DNA of 64,000 nucleotides from NCBI RefSeq assembly GCF_002024165.1, contig NZ_MWQN01000001.1:4629501-4693500 (forward strand). Direction: 5' to 3'. Of this stretch, positions 1 through 7,678 are shown piece after piece. Source of the DNA: Embleya scabrispora. Lineage in GTDB: Bacteria; Actinomycetota; Actinomycetes; Streptomycetales; Streptomycetaceae. Within the stretch, counting starts at the first letter, position 1; the number at the start of each line of letters is the position of its first letter. The notes under the pieces were generated by a model, which was not told the DNA's origin, made no database searches, and worked only from the letters and a program-made list of their open reading frames with translations. Made by a program: the position numbers and the translations under genes.

Positions 1-218
1 CCGAGCTGGTCAGGCGGAGCCTCCCGCGCGCCGCCCTCACCGCCCTCGACACCCTGGAGCGGCAGCTACAGCGCGACCCATGGGGCGCCGGGACCCGCAT
101 GTCCGGCGGGCTGAAAGACACGTTGGAGGCGCCGTTCGGCCGCTACGGCTTCGCCACCTACGTCGTGCAGGACGCGCGCGTGCTGGTCAGCGTCATCCAC
201 CTCTCCTGGGCCGGCTGA
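1..218 (+). CDS. Hypothetical protein, 3' end only
   Basis: An open frame enters from the left edge (codons begin at position 3) and stops at TGA 216-218. It encodes about 71 residues with a charged helical start and an ending of short beta-like segments (YGFATYVVQDARVLVSVIHL). The shape loosely recalls small RelE/ParE-like folds, but this is not enough to assign a function. It lies 75 bp before the PP2C gene on the same strand. Confidence 0.55.
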   Translation, partial: ELVRRSLPRAALTALDTLERQLQRDPWGAGTRMSGGLKDTLEAPFGRYGFATYVVQDARVLVSVIHLSWAG

Positions 219-293
219 CCACCCGAACGCCAGCCGCGCCCGCTCTCCGCGTATCGGCCCCGGCGGCACCCACCCACCGACATCCTGGGGACC

Positions 294-986
294 GTGACCA
301 CACCCACCATCGCCATCGCCACCCGCGAGGGAACCAGCGGCCCGATCGCCGACGCCGCCACCGCCTACACGTCCACCACCACCGACCGCACCGCCGTCGC
401 CCTCGTCGACGGCATGGGCCACGACCCGGACATCGTCCGCCTCGCCCCCATGCTCGCCGAGACCGCCGCCCGCGTCGGCGCGGTACGCGGAGGCCTCGCC
501 GGGCTGCTGTCGGCCGGACTGCTACTGCACGACCCCGGACCGGACGCGGTCGCCGTCCTCGCCGTGACCCATCAAGGCGGCGGCGCCGAGATCGTCTGGG
601 CCGGCGACAGCCGCGCCTACCACTGGGACGGCACCGAGCTGCAGCTGCTGACGACCGACCACAACCTCGCGGCGTACCTGTCGCGAGCGGCCCGGGAAGC
701 GGGTGACGTACCCGTCTCCGCCCTGGCCGATTTCGTCGGCATCTCCTTGGGGACCGCGGTGCCGGCGACCGTGCCCTACGTCTCGGTACCCGCCGGCGGC
801 CTGCTGATCCTCACCACCGACGGAGTCCACGACCAAGTCGAGCCCGCCGCAATCGAGGCCCTGGTCCGCAAATATGCCGTCGACCCGCAGGCCCTGGCGG
901 ATGCGCTCGTGGCCGCCGCCGAGCCGGACATCGACGGCTATCGCGACGACGCCACCGCGATGGTGATCCGCGCGGCAGCCGGGTGA
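294..986 (+). CDS. PP2C-family serine/threonine phosphatase-like protein
   Basis: A 230-residue protein with the usual order of PP2C metal-site motifs: a DGMGH turn at about residue 39, GDSRAYHWDG in the middle, LTTDGVHD at about 175 and RDDATAMVI near the C terminus. The family dephosphorylates Ser/Thr residues using two Mn/Mg ions. It has no signal peptide or membrane segment, so it should be cytoplasmic. It begins at GTG after TGGGGACC and its stop overlaps the next gene (GTGA). It is one of a few rightward genes at the left edge of an otherwise leftward prophage, the usual place for lysogenic-conversion cargo. The fold assignment is good; the target and role are unknown. Confidence 0.8.
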   Translation: MTTPTIAIATREGTSGPIADAATAYTSTTTDRTAVALVDGMGHDPDIVRLAPMLAETAARVGAVRGGLAGLLSAGLLLHDPGPDAVAVLAVTHQGGGAEIVWAGDSRAYHWDGTELQLLTTDHNLAAYLSRAAREAGDVPVSALADFVGISLGTAVPATVPYVSVPAGGLLILTTDGVHDQVEPAAIEALVRKYAVDPQALADALVAAAEPDIDGYRDDATAMVIRAAAG

Positions 987-1270
987 TGTCGGACCCGGCG
1001 GGTAGCGTCGCACGGATGCACGACACGCACGACAGCACACCCAGCCTCGCCGACCTCAAGGCCGCACGCGAAGCAGCCACCGCCGCCGTCAAGGAGCACG
1101 CCGCGGCGAGCCTCCCGAACGGCCGGCTGCCCGACGCCGAGGACGCGACCGGGTGGGAGACGTGGCGCGAGGCCCGCGCCGGCTGGGGCGCCGAGTGGCA
1201 GCGGCTTCTCCAGGCCGAGCGGGACGCCGCCGTCGCCGTTCACCAGGCCCGGCAGGCCACGGGCGAGTAG
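983..1270 (+). CDS. Small charged hypothetical protein
   Basis: 95 residues, Ala/Glu/Arg-rich and predicted helical, with no recognised domain. The GTG start overlaps the phosphatase stop by four bases, suggesting translational coupling. An ATG at 1,016 is an alternative start. The pairing with the phosphatase suggests a joint function, but nothing in the sequence shows one. Confidence 0.6.
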   Translation: MMSDPAGSVARMHDTHDSTPSLADLKAAREAATAAVKEHAAASLPNGRLPDAEDATGWETWREARAGWGAEWQRLLQAERDAAVAVHQARQATGE

Positions 1271-1331
1271 CCACCCAGGCCGCCGCCACACTGCCCGCCG
1301 CGCCGACCAGCGCGCACACCAGGTCCCACAT
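1089..1331 (-). CDS. Possible small membrane protein opposite the preceding gene
   Basis: The frame starts MWDLVCALVGAAGSVAAAWV, a good single membrane helix, followed by an Arg/Pro-rich tail of about 50 residues. A GGAGG sequence sits 4 bases before the ATG. Its beginning resembles the N terminus of the 1,770-2,132 protein (helix with ALVGA). Against it, about 180 bp overlap a plus-strand gene and the tail looks like shadow coding. Recorded as a weak candidate. Confidence 0.22.
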   Translation of the reverse strand: MWDLVCALVGAAGSVAAAWVATRPWPAGPGERRRRRPARPGEAAATRRPSRRGPRATSPTRSRPRRRAAGRSGGSPRRAP

Positions 1332-1458
1332 GCCGCCTCCTCCATGGGCCGGGCGGCCCGTGGTGAGAGCGTGGCGGGAGGCAGGGCCCGGCGGGTGGGC
1401 GGCGGCGAACCTGTGGATAAACCGGCGGGCTGTGGGCGGAGTTTGGTAGGCACTTCCC

Positions 1459-1704
1459 ATGACGCGACGCTGGTACGGATCCCGCCCGGGCGACACACCC
1501 CCACCCGACGACACCCCCGCCATCGAACTCATCGGCGGCCCACTCGACGGCGAATGGGTCGTGATCACCGGGAGCGGCGACCCGCCCTACCCCGACGGCC
1601 TCGCCCTGATCGCCACGCACGGCGCTTACGACGGCGGACGCAGCCACTACGAGCACGTCGACCCGCCGGACGGCAGGCTGCACTGGGTCGGCGACAGCGC
1701 CTAA
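1459..1704 (+). CDS. Small conserved-type hypothetical protein
   Basis: 81 residues including IELIGGPLDGEWVVI and SHYEHVDPPDGRLHWVG. This 'GGPLDG' beginning is common in short actinobacterial and phage proteins of unknown function. ATG start; the end faces the leftward lysis genes across a bidirectional hairpin. No membrane segment. Confidence 0.65.
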   Translation: MTRRWYGSRPGDTPPPDDTPAIELIGGPLDGEWVVITGSGDPPYPDGLALIATHGAYDGGRSHYEHVDPPDGRLHWVGDSA

Positions 1705-1725
1705 CCGAGCCCGGACAGCACGAAG

Positions 1726-1761
1726 CGCCCCCGCCGCCGCCCGAAGGCAGCAGCGGGGGCG
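1726..1761. terminator. Hairpin between convergent genes
   Basis: The inverted repeat CGCCCCCGC (1,726-1,734) / GCGGGGGCG (1,753-1,761) lies between the stop of the rightward gene at 1,704 and that of the leftward gene at 1,770. It could end transcription from both sides. There is no long T-run. Confidence 0.5.
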
Positions 1762-1769
1762 GTCGTCGT

Positions 1770-2132
1770 TCACACACCGGTGCGGTTGTACTCCTCCACC
1801 CGAGCAGGCGGCGCCGGAGGCTCCATCCCCTGCTGACGCATCTGCGCGGTGAGCTGCCCCACGTACAAGGCGAACGCCCGCACCAGCGACCGAAGCGACC
1901 GAGCCTCAGCACGCATCTCGTCTATCTCGACCGACTGCTCGGCGCGGATCGCCCTGAACGCCTCCAGGTCCTGGCGTCTTTGCTCCGGCTCCGCCGTGAT
2001 CCGAGCCGCGGCCTGCTGGGCCTCCGCCGTCGCCGCAGCCGCGGCCTTCGTTGCCCTCGCGGTGAACAGGCCGCCCAGCGTCAGCGCGACCGCCCCCACC
2101 AGCGCACCCACGACACCCCATATCTCACTCAC
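1770..2132 (-). CDS. Membrane-anchored coiled-coil protein of the lysis region
   Basis: 120 residues. An N-terminal hydrophobic helix (about residues 4-24) is followed by an Ala/Glu/Gln/Arg-rich coiled coil (about 28-100) and a short Pro-rich end. GTG start overlapping the end of the upstream gene by 8 bp. Last gene of the leftward late operon, after the endolysin and two membrane proteins. The anchor-plus-coil layout suits a spanin-like or holin-accessory function, which is inference from position only. Confidence 0.7.
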   Translation of the reverse strand: MSEIWGVVGALVGAVALTLGGLFTARATKAAAAATAEAQQAAARITAEPEQRRQDLEAFRAIRAEQSVEIDEMRAEARSLRSLVRAFALYVGQLTAQMRQQGMEPPAPPARVEEYNRTGV

Positions 2133-2568
2133 GACCGCTCCCGGGGTCTCTCACCACACGATGGGGCACCGAGTGCTCAGGCACGGTCGCAGCCCACAGA
2201 ATCACGCCGACATGGCTGGTCAAGTACCAGCCCGCCAGCCACGCACCACGCGCATAACCCCCCGACACCGTCGACCACAGATACGCCGACGCCCACACCG
2301 ACGGCGGCACCAGAGCAGCAGAGAACCCGATCGCGTCACGGCCGACCGGCAGCATCGACGCCGCGAACGTCACCGACCCGGCCAGAATCCACACCCACGC
2401 CCAGCAGTGCAGCGGCGCGCGGTCGGTCAGCAGCTCCAAGCCACGGGTGGACGTCGGCGGAGCGGCGAGAAACCCCGCGCCGAGGCAGATCTTTCCGGTG
2501 CCCAGGATCACGAGGATTGCCCCGCGGCGGCCCAGGCGCTGCCGCAACCGGGCCACCGCGAGCCTCAC
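2125..2568 (-). CDS. Multi-pass membrane protein next to holin
   Basis: 147 residues with about four hydrophobic stretches (ILVILGTGKICLGAGFLA; CWAWVWILAGSVTFAASML; the segment around ALVPPSVWASAYLW; a last one around HVGVILWAATV). GTG start overlapping the holin-like gene by 4 bp. This organisation is frequent for small membrane proteins in actinophage lysis cassettes. Exact role unknown; it may be a second holin or a holin regulator. Confidence 0.72.
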   Translation of the reverse strand: MRLAVARLRQRLGRRGAILVILGTGKICLGAGFLAAPPTSTRGLELLTDRAPLHCWAWVWILAGSVTFAASMLPVGRDAIGFSAALVPPSVWASAYLWSTVSGGYARGAWLAGWYLTSHVGVILWAATVPEHSVPHRVVRDPGSGRE

Positions 2569-2810
2569 GCCCTCGGCTCCGCTCCGCTCGGAAGCGCCGC
2601 CGCCGTACCCGGAGTACCCAGCATGCTCGACAACGCGCCCTTCACGACCGCGAGCGCAGCCGGGATCCCCGCGATAGCCGCAGCCTTCGCCACCGACAGG
2701 TCGATGGCCGACGTCGTCGCCGACGCGATCATCAGACCCAGCACGACCTCGACGTAGGTGAACAGGGTGCGCTCGACGAGGTCCAGGAAGAACCGGCCCT
2801 TGATGCTCAC
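2565..2810 (-). CDS. Putative holin
   Basis: 81 residues with two hydrophobic segments (about 14-32 and 42-62) separated by a short polar turn, a basic start (MSIKGRFF) and a polar C-terminal end. This is the layout of small class II holins, which open the membrane for the endolysin. The GTG start overlaps the endolysin stop (GTGA), so both are expected to be translated together. Confidence 0.75.
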   Translation of the reverse strand: MSIKGRFFLDLVERTLFTYVEVVLGLMIASATTSAIDLSVAKAAAIAGIPAALAVVKGALSSMLGTPGTAAALPSGAEPRA

Positions 2811-4246
2811 TTGCCCGCCTCCTTCGCCGGTACGGCCAGCGCGTCGACCTTGGCGGTCAGCGCCGCGAGCGCCTCGGACATCGCCTCGGACAGCGCCACC
2901 ACGTCACCGTGGATCCCGCGCAGATAGTCCGCCGCCGACGGGGCGCCATCGTCGGTCTCGCCGAACTTGTAGTTCCACACGCCCTCCGGCGACGAGTCCT
3001 TCAGCCGCTGCCACGCATCCGGGCCGTCGTTCGGGTTGGCGTAGGACCAGGTCTCGACAGGGGTAGCCATGAATCCTCCAGAGGAGTTGCTGGGAACGGG
3101 AGGCACGGGGCCGCCCGCGAGAACGCGTTGGATGCCGGGCAGGATGACCTCGTCGAACTGCTCCACCCGGGCGTCACCCGGGCACGCGGTGCCGTCCGTC
3201 GACCACTGCCGGAACATGCGGTGATAGCCGATCCCCGGCGCGTCCCACGTCGGCGGCCGGTGGGCGGGGATCCCGTGGGTCTGGCACAGCCACACACCCA
3301 GGCGGATGATCACCGCGACCTGGGCGTCCGTCCACGGATCCGTGTGCTCCAGGTTCGACGCGCTCTCCAGGCTGATCGCTCGCACGTTGGCCTGCGCGCT
3401 GGCGTCCGCGCGGGTCAGCGTCCCGATGAACTGGGCGAGCGAACCGTCGAACCCCAAGCCGAAGTGCGACTCCAAGTTCGTCGAGTCGTGCCAGTATTCG
3501 TAGATCCGCTTCGGTGTCCACGGCGCCGCGATCGAGTGCAGGATGAACTGCGTCGGCTTGATCGCCACCTGATTGTCGGACTCGGGTTGCAGCTCCATGC
3601 GCTGCGCAAACGGGCACCAGGCCATAACTCCTCCAGGCGGGTCGAACCACTGGCCGTAATCCGGCTGGTGGGCGTCGTCGATGTCGATGTCGTAGGACCC
3701 GAGACGCGTACTCGGGACGCGCTGCCACAGGTGAATGCCGGGCACCCGGTAGGTCCCGGACCAGGCGCCCGTCTGCCACCACCAGGCTGCGGCGCCCGAG
3801 GACATCGCCCACTCGATGACGCGACGGCCGCCGTAGACGCCTACGTTCGCCGGGTCGAACACCGACCGGACGCCCCGGAAGTACTCGGCGACAGCCGCCA
3901 GATCGGACGACGAGACGTCGTAGTCGACCGCGAAATAGACCGGCCGCCCCTGGTCGCCCTCCGGCCGCCCGAGCGCGCCCGCCTGCTGGGCCGCGAGCCG
4001 GGCATCACGGCGGCCGCGGTCGTAGCCGCCGCGCCATGCGGTCGTTCGGTCCGGGCCGCCGCCCTGCCACACCGCCACCACACCCAGACCCGCAGCGCGG
4101 TAGGCGGTGATCTCGGGCAAGGTCCACGCCTTGGCCCGGTGGGGGGTGTCCAGGTCGGTCAGGTAGCTGATGGCGAAGGTGTGGCCAGCCGCGCGGGCCG
4201 TGGCGGGCGGGACGCGGCTGAAGCTGAAATCGATGCCGGTCGGCAT
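2807..4246 (-). CDS. Endolysin: DUF1906 glycoside-hydrolase-like domain plus N-acetylmuramoyl-L-alanine amidase
   Basis: 479 residues. Residues about 4-205 match the Rv2525c-like/DUF1906 TIM-barrel family (start GIDFSFSRV; YFAVDYDV; NVGVYGGRRVIEW; LWQRV; DIDIDDA). Residues about 222-385 look like a zinc amidase (Amidase_2/PGRP): FILHS, then GYHRMFRQW and a TACPGD segment providing likely zinc ligands. A flexible Gly/Pro linker and a C-terminal helix (from about 440) follow. The protein would cleave peptidoglycan at lysis. A GAGGAGG ribosome site precedes the ATG, and a hairpin lies between it and the tail genes. Two enzymatic domains in one phage lysin are known but uncommon in this arrangement. 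Confidence 0.88.
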   Translation of the reverse strand: MPTGIDFSFSRVPPATARAAGHTFAISYLTDLDTPHRAKAWTLPEITAYRAAGLGVVAVWQGGGPDRTTAWRGGYDRGRRDARLAAQQAGALGRPEGDQGRPVYFAVDYDVSSSDLAAVAEYFRGVRSVFDPANVGVYGGRRVIEWAMSSGAAAWWWQTGAWSGTYRVPGIHLWQRVPSTRLGSYDIDIDDAHQPDYGQWFDPPGGVMAWCPFAQRMELQPESDNQVAIKPTQFILHSIAAPWTPKRIYEYWHDSTNLESHFGLGFDGSLAQFIGTLTRADASAQANVRAISLESASNLEHTDPWTDAQVAVIIRLGVWLCQTHGIPAHRPPTWDAPGIGYHRMFRQWSTDGTACPGDARVEQFDEVILPGIQRVLAGGPVPPVPSNSSGGFMATPVETWSYANPNDGPDAWQRLKDSSPEGVWNYKFGETDDGAPSAADYLRGIHGDVVALSEAMSEALAALTAKVDALAVPAKEAGK

Positions 4247-4265
4247 GGCGCACCTCCTCGGAGCG

Positions 4266-4294
4266 TGAGAAAGCCCCAGCCAAAGGCTCGGGGC
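4266..4294 (-). terminator. Rho-independent-type terminator between tail and lysis genes
   Basis: On the minus strand GCCCCGAGCC-TTT-GGCTGGGGC forms a stem with one bulged G and is followed by TTTCTC. It lies between the last tail gene (ends 4,313) and the endolysin start (4,246). It would limit read-through from the tail operon into lysis. Confidence 0.6.
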
Positions 4295-4312
4295 GCGGGT
4301 CGACGCTGCGTG

Positions 4313-4774
4313 TCAGTTCGCGGCGAGCAGGAGTCGGCAGTACCGCATGCCCACCCGCACCAGGCCCGTGCCGCTCACGCGCCGAGCCTGGACCTCGACC
4401 ACGAGCGCCGAAACGGACACCCCGTGCGCCGCGACCGGAGGCGACCAGGTCACGGCCGAGAATGCGGCAACGCTCACGGTCGGGCCGAACTGCACGCTGT
4501 TGATCAGAACCCGGGCTTCCGCCGTCGTGCCGGTCTCGGTCGCCACCACACCGCCGATGTCCAGCAGGGGCCCGTCGTTCAGCAGGTAGCCGGCCCACAG
4601 GCTCTCGAACGAGCCCGCCGTCGTGGACAGATAGTCGGCCACACGCGCCGGATACATGCCACTCGCCGGCCGATGCGCCGGACCCGAGTTCGCGTCCGTG
4701 AACAGGCGCCCTGCGGCGGCCGTCTGGCCCGCGATCCAGTCCGCGGCGTCCTGCCGCTGGAGGGGATACGGCAT
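4313..4774 (-). CDS. Minor tail protein of unknown function
   Basis: 153 residues, beta-rich C-terminal two thirds, no recognised family. The ATG overlaps the preceding tail gene stop (ATGA). Placed between the tail-tip protein and the endolysin, where small fibre or tip proteins are usual. Confidence 0.62.
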   Translation of the reverse strand: MPYPLQRQDAADWIAGQTAAAGRLFTDANSGPAHRPASGMYPARVADYLSTTAGSFESLWAGYLLNDGPLLDIGGVVATETGTTAEARVLINSVQFGPTVSVAAFSAVTWSPPVAAHGVSVSALVVEVQARRVSGTGLVRVGMRYCRLLLAAN

Positions 4775-5892
4775 CAGTCGATTCCCTCCAGGTAGATCTC
4801 CATCGACTCGTCGGACTGACCGCGCTCAGGCGGCCGAACCTTGAATCCGATCATGCGCCGGCTGATATCGAGGGCCGGCGTCCACCAGGAATCCGAGATG
4901 CGGATCCGCACCGTGTCGCCAAGATGCTGCGGAGTGACGTCCGTCTCGGACAGGCGCACCGTCACCGACGGCGTCGCCACCGACCCGGACGAGCGGCTCA
5001 TCTCCGCCCGGGCCAGGGCCCGCAGCGTCGCACCGTCGGTGATGTCGCTGTAGTCGCGCACCACATCGACCAGCGGCCATCCCGCGTCCAGATAGTCCTG
5101 GGCGGGTTCGTACACGGTGCCGTCATCGTGCGACGCCGGCCGTGTCTCGTTGCCGACCGGGACGCCACCGCCACGGCAGCGGAAAGAAGTGCCGCCGCGG
5201 GTGCCGTCCTCGTCCCAGGTCCAGGTCAACAGGTTGCCCGGGTCCGACAGTTCGTGCTCGGCCTCGACCCGGCCCAGCCGTGGGGACCCGAGGCGCATGT
5301 GCCGCACCCGATCACCACTGCTGTCGTGGTATGTGTCGATGCCGTACTCGAATCCGCCCTCGACGTCGGCGATCTGGTCGATCGCCGCACCGTAGGACGT
5401 TCCGTTGTTCCAGGGCCACGCCACCGTGATCAGCGTCCCCGAGAGCGTCGCGTCGACGGTGATGCCCAGGTCACCGCCGGGCTCGGCCTGGACCCGATTG
5501 ACGAGGTAGCGGACGACGTCGAACCGGTCCATGTCGACGAACGTCTCCGAATCGCCGATGAACAGCGGGACCTGCCTGTACAGGTACGACTCGAACGACG
5601 CGGCCTGGAGCCGCACCATGTGCGGCCCGCGGCGGGGGCGCTCGATCGTGCGGCGCCACATGATGCCCGCCCACCAGATGTCCCGATCACCCCTGTAGAC
5701 GTACATCGCAGTCCGCTGCGGCTCGCACGGCCGAACGAGGTCGGCGGTGACCGGGTCCGGAATGACGAGCGTGCAGGACAGCGACCCCGGCCGGCCGATC
5801 AGCCGGTCGAACTCGACGCCGGTGGCCTCGACGTCGGCGAGGGTGCGGTCGGTGCGCAGGTCGGCGAGTTCGACCCGCCACGTTGCCGTCAC
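4774..5892 (-). CDS. Tail-tip protein, Gp37-like siphovirus family
   Basis: 372 residues. The start (MTATWRVELADLRT) and the internal 'YRGDRDIWWAGIMWRRTIER' segment are typical of the ReqiPepy6 Gp37-like tail proteins that follow the distal tail protein in actinophages. The GTG start overlaps the previous stop (GTGA). Mostly beta with few charged helices. Presumably part of the baseplate hub; whether it carries a peptidase is not visible. Confidence 0.72.
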   Translation of the reverse strand: MTATWRVELADLRTDRTLADVEATGVEFDRLIGRPGSLSCTLVIPDPVTADLVRPCEPQRTAMYVYRGDRDIWWAGIMWRRTIERPRRGPHMVRLQAASFESYLYRQVPLFIGDSETFVDMDRFDVVRYLVNRVQAEPGGDLGITVDATLSGTLITVAWPWNNGTSYGAAIDQIADVEGGFEYGIDTYHDSSGDRVRHMRLGSPRLGRVEAEHELSDPGNLLTWTWDEDGTRGGTSFRCRGGGVPVGNETRPASHDDGTVYEPAQDYLDAGWPLVDVVRDYSDITDGATLRALARAEMSRSSGSVATPSVTVRLSETDVTPQHLGDTVRIRISDSWWTPALDISRRMIGFKVRPPERGQSDESMEIYLEGID

Positions 5893-6818
5893 GTCGCGCC
5901 CTCGTACGACACCATCAGCGTGCAACTGTCGCCGTTGCCCCAGGTGATCGGGCCGCTGGCCGGACCCCACGGGGTGTCCTCGGCATTGCTGAACGCGATC
6001 ACCACGGCCTCGGCGCTGCCGACCATGGCCACGCCGTGGTGGACCCCGACACCGGCGTCGGTCGCGAGCGCGCTGCCCAGACCGGCCTGGCCCGCTGTGG
6101 TCGTGGCGCCCACGACGGGCACACTGAACGACCAGTAGCCGGAGCCGGCCGAGGTGGTGGACCCGAGGACCAGGGTCGTTCGGACGGTGATGAGGCGACC
6201 GACTCGCATCCATCGGCCGGCGAGGGTGCCGTTGCCCAGGGATGCGCCGCCGCCGGACGCGGTCCACGTCGGCGTGTACGACGTCCACGCCCCCGTGTCG
6301 ATGCGCGACCAGCCCGTGTAGGTGCGGCGGTCGGTGAGCGCACTGCCCCAGACGACGCCGCCGTTGCCCGCGTTCGCGCCGGCGTTGACCCTGACCTCCC
6401 ACAGGGGGATGGCCGAGGTCGGGACGGGCGGCGCGACCGGGGACGCCGCCGCGGTGCCAGCAACCACGTAGATCCGGCCGTCCTGCTGCCCGCTGCTGTC
6501 GTAGGGGTTGTCCCGGACCTGGGCCACGACGAGGTCCTGCCGCGGCAGGGTGGCGTGGCCGTCGGTGATCGTGATTGCCGCCGTCGCGTCGTTGACGAAC
6601 GGGTACGCACTCTGCAGCGAGTTGCTCGTGCCCTGGATGGTCGCCCTGAACGCCGAGATGGTCGCCGTCATCGCGCCGGTCGAGACCAGGGCTCCGCCTG
6701 CGGTGGTGAGTCCCGACGTCGAGGTGAGGGCAGCAGCCGGCGGGATGGCGGTCGACGCGTAGTGCCGGTGGTCCTCCGGCGTGATGCCCGATTTCTGGAA
6801 TCCGACTCGGATGGCCAC
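5889..6818 (-). CDS. Tail fibre / receptor-binding-type protein
   Basis: 309 residues from a GTG preceded by GTAGGAGC. The N-terminal part includes FQKSGITPEDHRHYAS. The C-terminal half has the 'WTSYTPTWTASGG' and 'GRWMRVGRLITVRTTL' pattern common at the tips of actinophage and lactococcal-type tail fibres. Ser/Thr/Gly-rich, no membrane segment. It lies between the Dit-like protein and the Gp37-like protein. Host binding is the likely role, from position and composition. Confidence 0.68.
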   Translation of the reverse strand: MAIRVGFQKSGITPEDHRHYASTAIPPAAALTSTSGLTTAGGALVSTGAMTATISAFRATIQGTSNSLQSAYPFVNDATAAITITDGHATLPRQDLVVAQVRDNPYDSSGQQDGRIYVVAGTAAASPVAPPVPTSAIPLWEVRVNAGANAGNGGVVWGSALTDRRTYTGWSRIDTGAWTSYTPTWTASGGGASLGNGTLAGRWMRVGRLITVRTTLVLGSTTSAGSGYWSFSVPVVGATTTAGQAGLGSALATDAGVGVHHGVAMVGSAEAVVIAFSNAEDTPWGPASGPITWGNGDSCTLMVSYEGAT

Positions 6819-6826
6819 TACAGCTC

Positions 6827-7678
6827 CTACATCCACGCCGCATAGCGGCTCACGGTCATGGTGGCGGTGCCGCTCAGGGCGCGGAATGCGATCTCCTGTG
6901 CGCCCGGCGGCACGGTGAACTGCCGCAGCAGCGCCGAGCGGGAGGTGCGTGTCATCAGCCTCGACGCAACCCCGTTGAGGGTCGCCGTGCCGGCCCGGCA
7001 GTCGACCACCAGGGTGTCGGCGACCGTCAGGGCAATGTCGAATTCGAGCACCATGCCGGTCGACACGACCGTCACCGACGGCGTGTCGCACTCGCCGGCG
7101 AACACGACGATCGGATGACTGTCGGCGTTGCCGCCATTGGTCACGGCCACCGCACCGGACGCGCCCCCAGAGCCGTAACTCAGTGGATACGTGAGGTTGT
7201 ACGTCAGGCCGACCGGCGCCGACGGTAGGCCCGTTCCGGCCGCGACCTCCGTCGGGTCGTACAGCCGGGGATCGGAGGCCTCCCACTGCAGGGCGGCGTA
7301 CACCCGGCCGACCCGGTGCGTCGGTGTGATCGGCAACGCCCGCCGGGTGCAACGCGCCTCGGCGTACAGCGTCTGGCCGTCCAGCCGCACGACCAGCGGC
7401 TGCTCGTCCTGGGCGACGGGCGTCCCCGCCCGGATCGCCGCCACGTTGGCCCCGAGCGGCTCGCGGACGATCACACCCTCGACGGTGATCGTCCGCGGCT
7501 GCGCGTACAGCCGACCCGGCCAGGCGCCGTGCTCGACCGGCCGGGGCGTGGTGCCGCTGTCGAGGCCCGGCATGTCGAGCCAGCCAGCGAGCTGGGTCCA
7601 GCCCGCAGCGCCGCCCTCGCCGAGCAGGAGGTCGCCGTACTGAATGTGGCCGTCCTGGGTGACCAGATCGCCGATCAT
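6827..7678 (-). CDS. Distal tail protein (Dit-like)
   Basis: 283 residues, directly after the tape measure with an ATGA overlap, the standard Dit position. Contains features of siphovirus distal tail proteins: an early 'QLAGWLDMPGLDSGTTPRP' loop, 'RTITVEGVIV', 'ALQWEASDPRLYD' mid-protein and a beta C-terminal domain with VVDCRAGTATLNG. It would form the hexameric ring at the tail end that carries the fibre proteins. The upstream ATG at 7,708 is possible but the coupled start is preferred. Confidence 0.78.
   Translation of the reverse strand: MIGDLVTQDGHIQYGDLLLGEGGAAGWTQLAGWLDMPGLDSGTTPRPVEHGAWPGRLYAQPRTITVEGVIVREPLGANVAAIRAGTPVAQDEQPLVVRLDGQTLYAEARCTRRALPITPTHRVGRVYAALQWEASDPRLYDPTEVAAGTGLPSAPVGLTYNLTYPLSYGSGGASGAVAVTNGGNADSHPIVVFAGECDTPSVTVVSTGMVLEFDIALTVADTLVVDCRAGTATLNGVASRLMTRTSRSALLRQFTVPPGAQEIAFRALSGTATMTVSRYAAWM

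Noticed and set aside
80-706. Open frame of 208 codons, Arg/His/Pro-rich
   Set aside because: Shadow of the PP2C gene in another frame; composition typical of high-GC off-frame reading.
1344-2927. Frame of 527 codons on the plus strand
   Set aside because: Runs over four leftward lysis genes; Arg/Pro/Thr low complexity.
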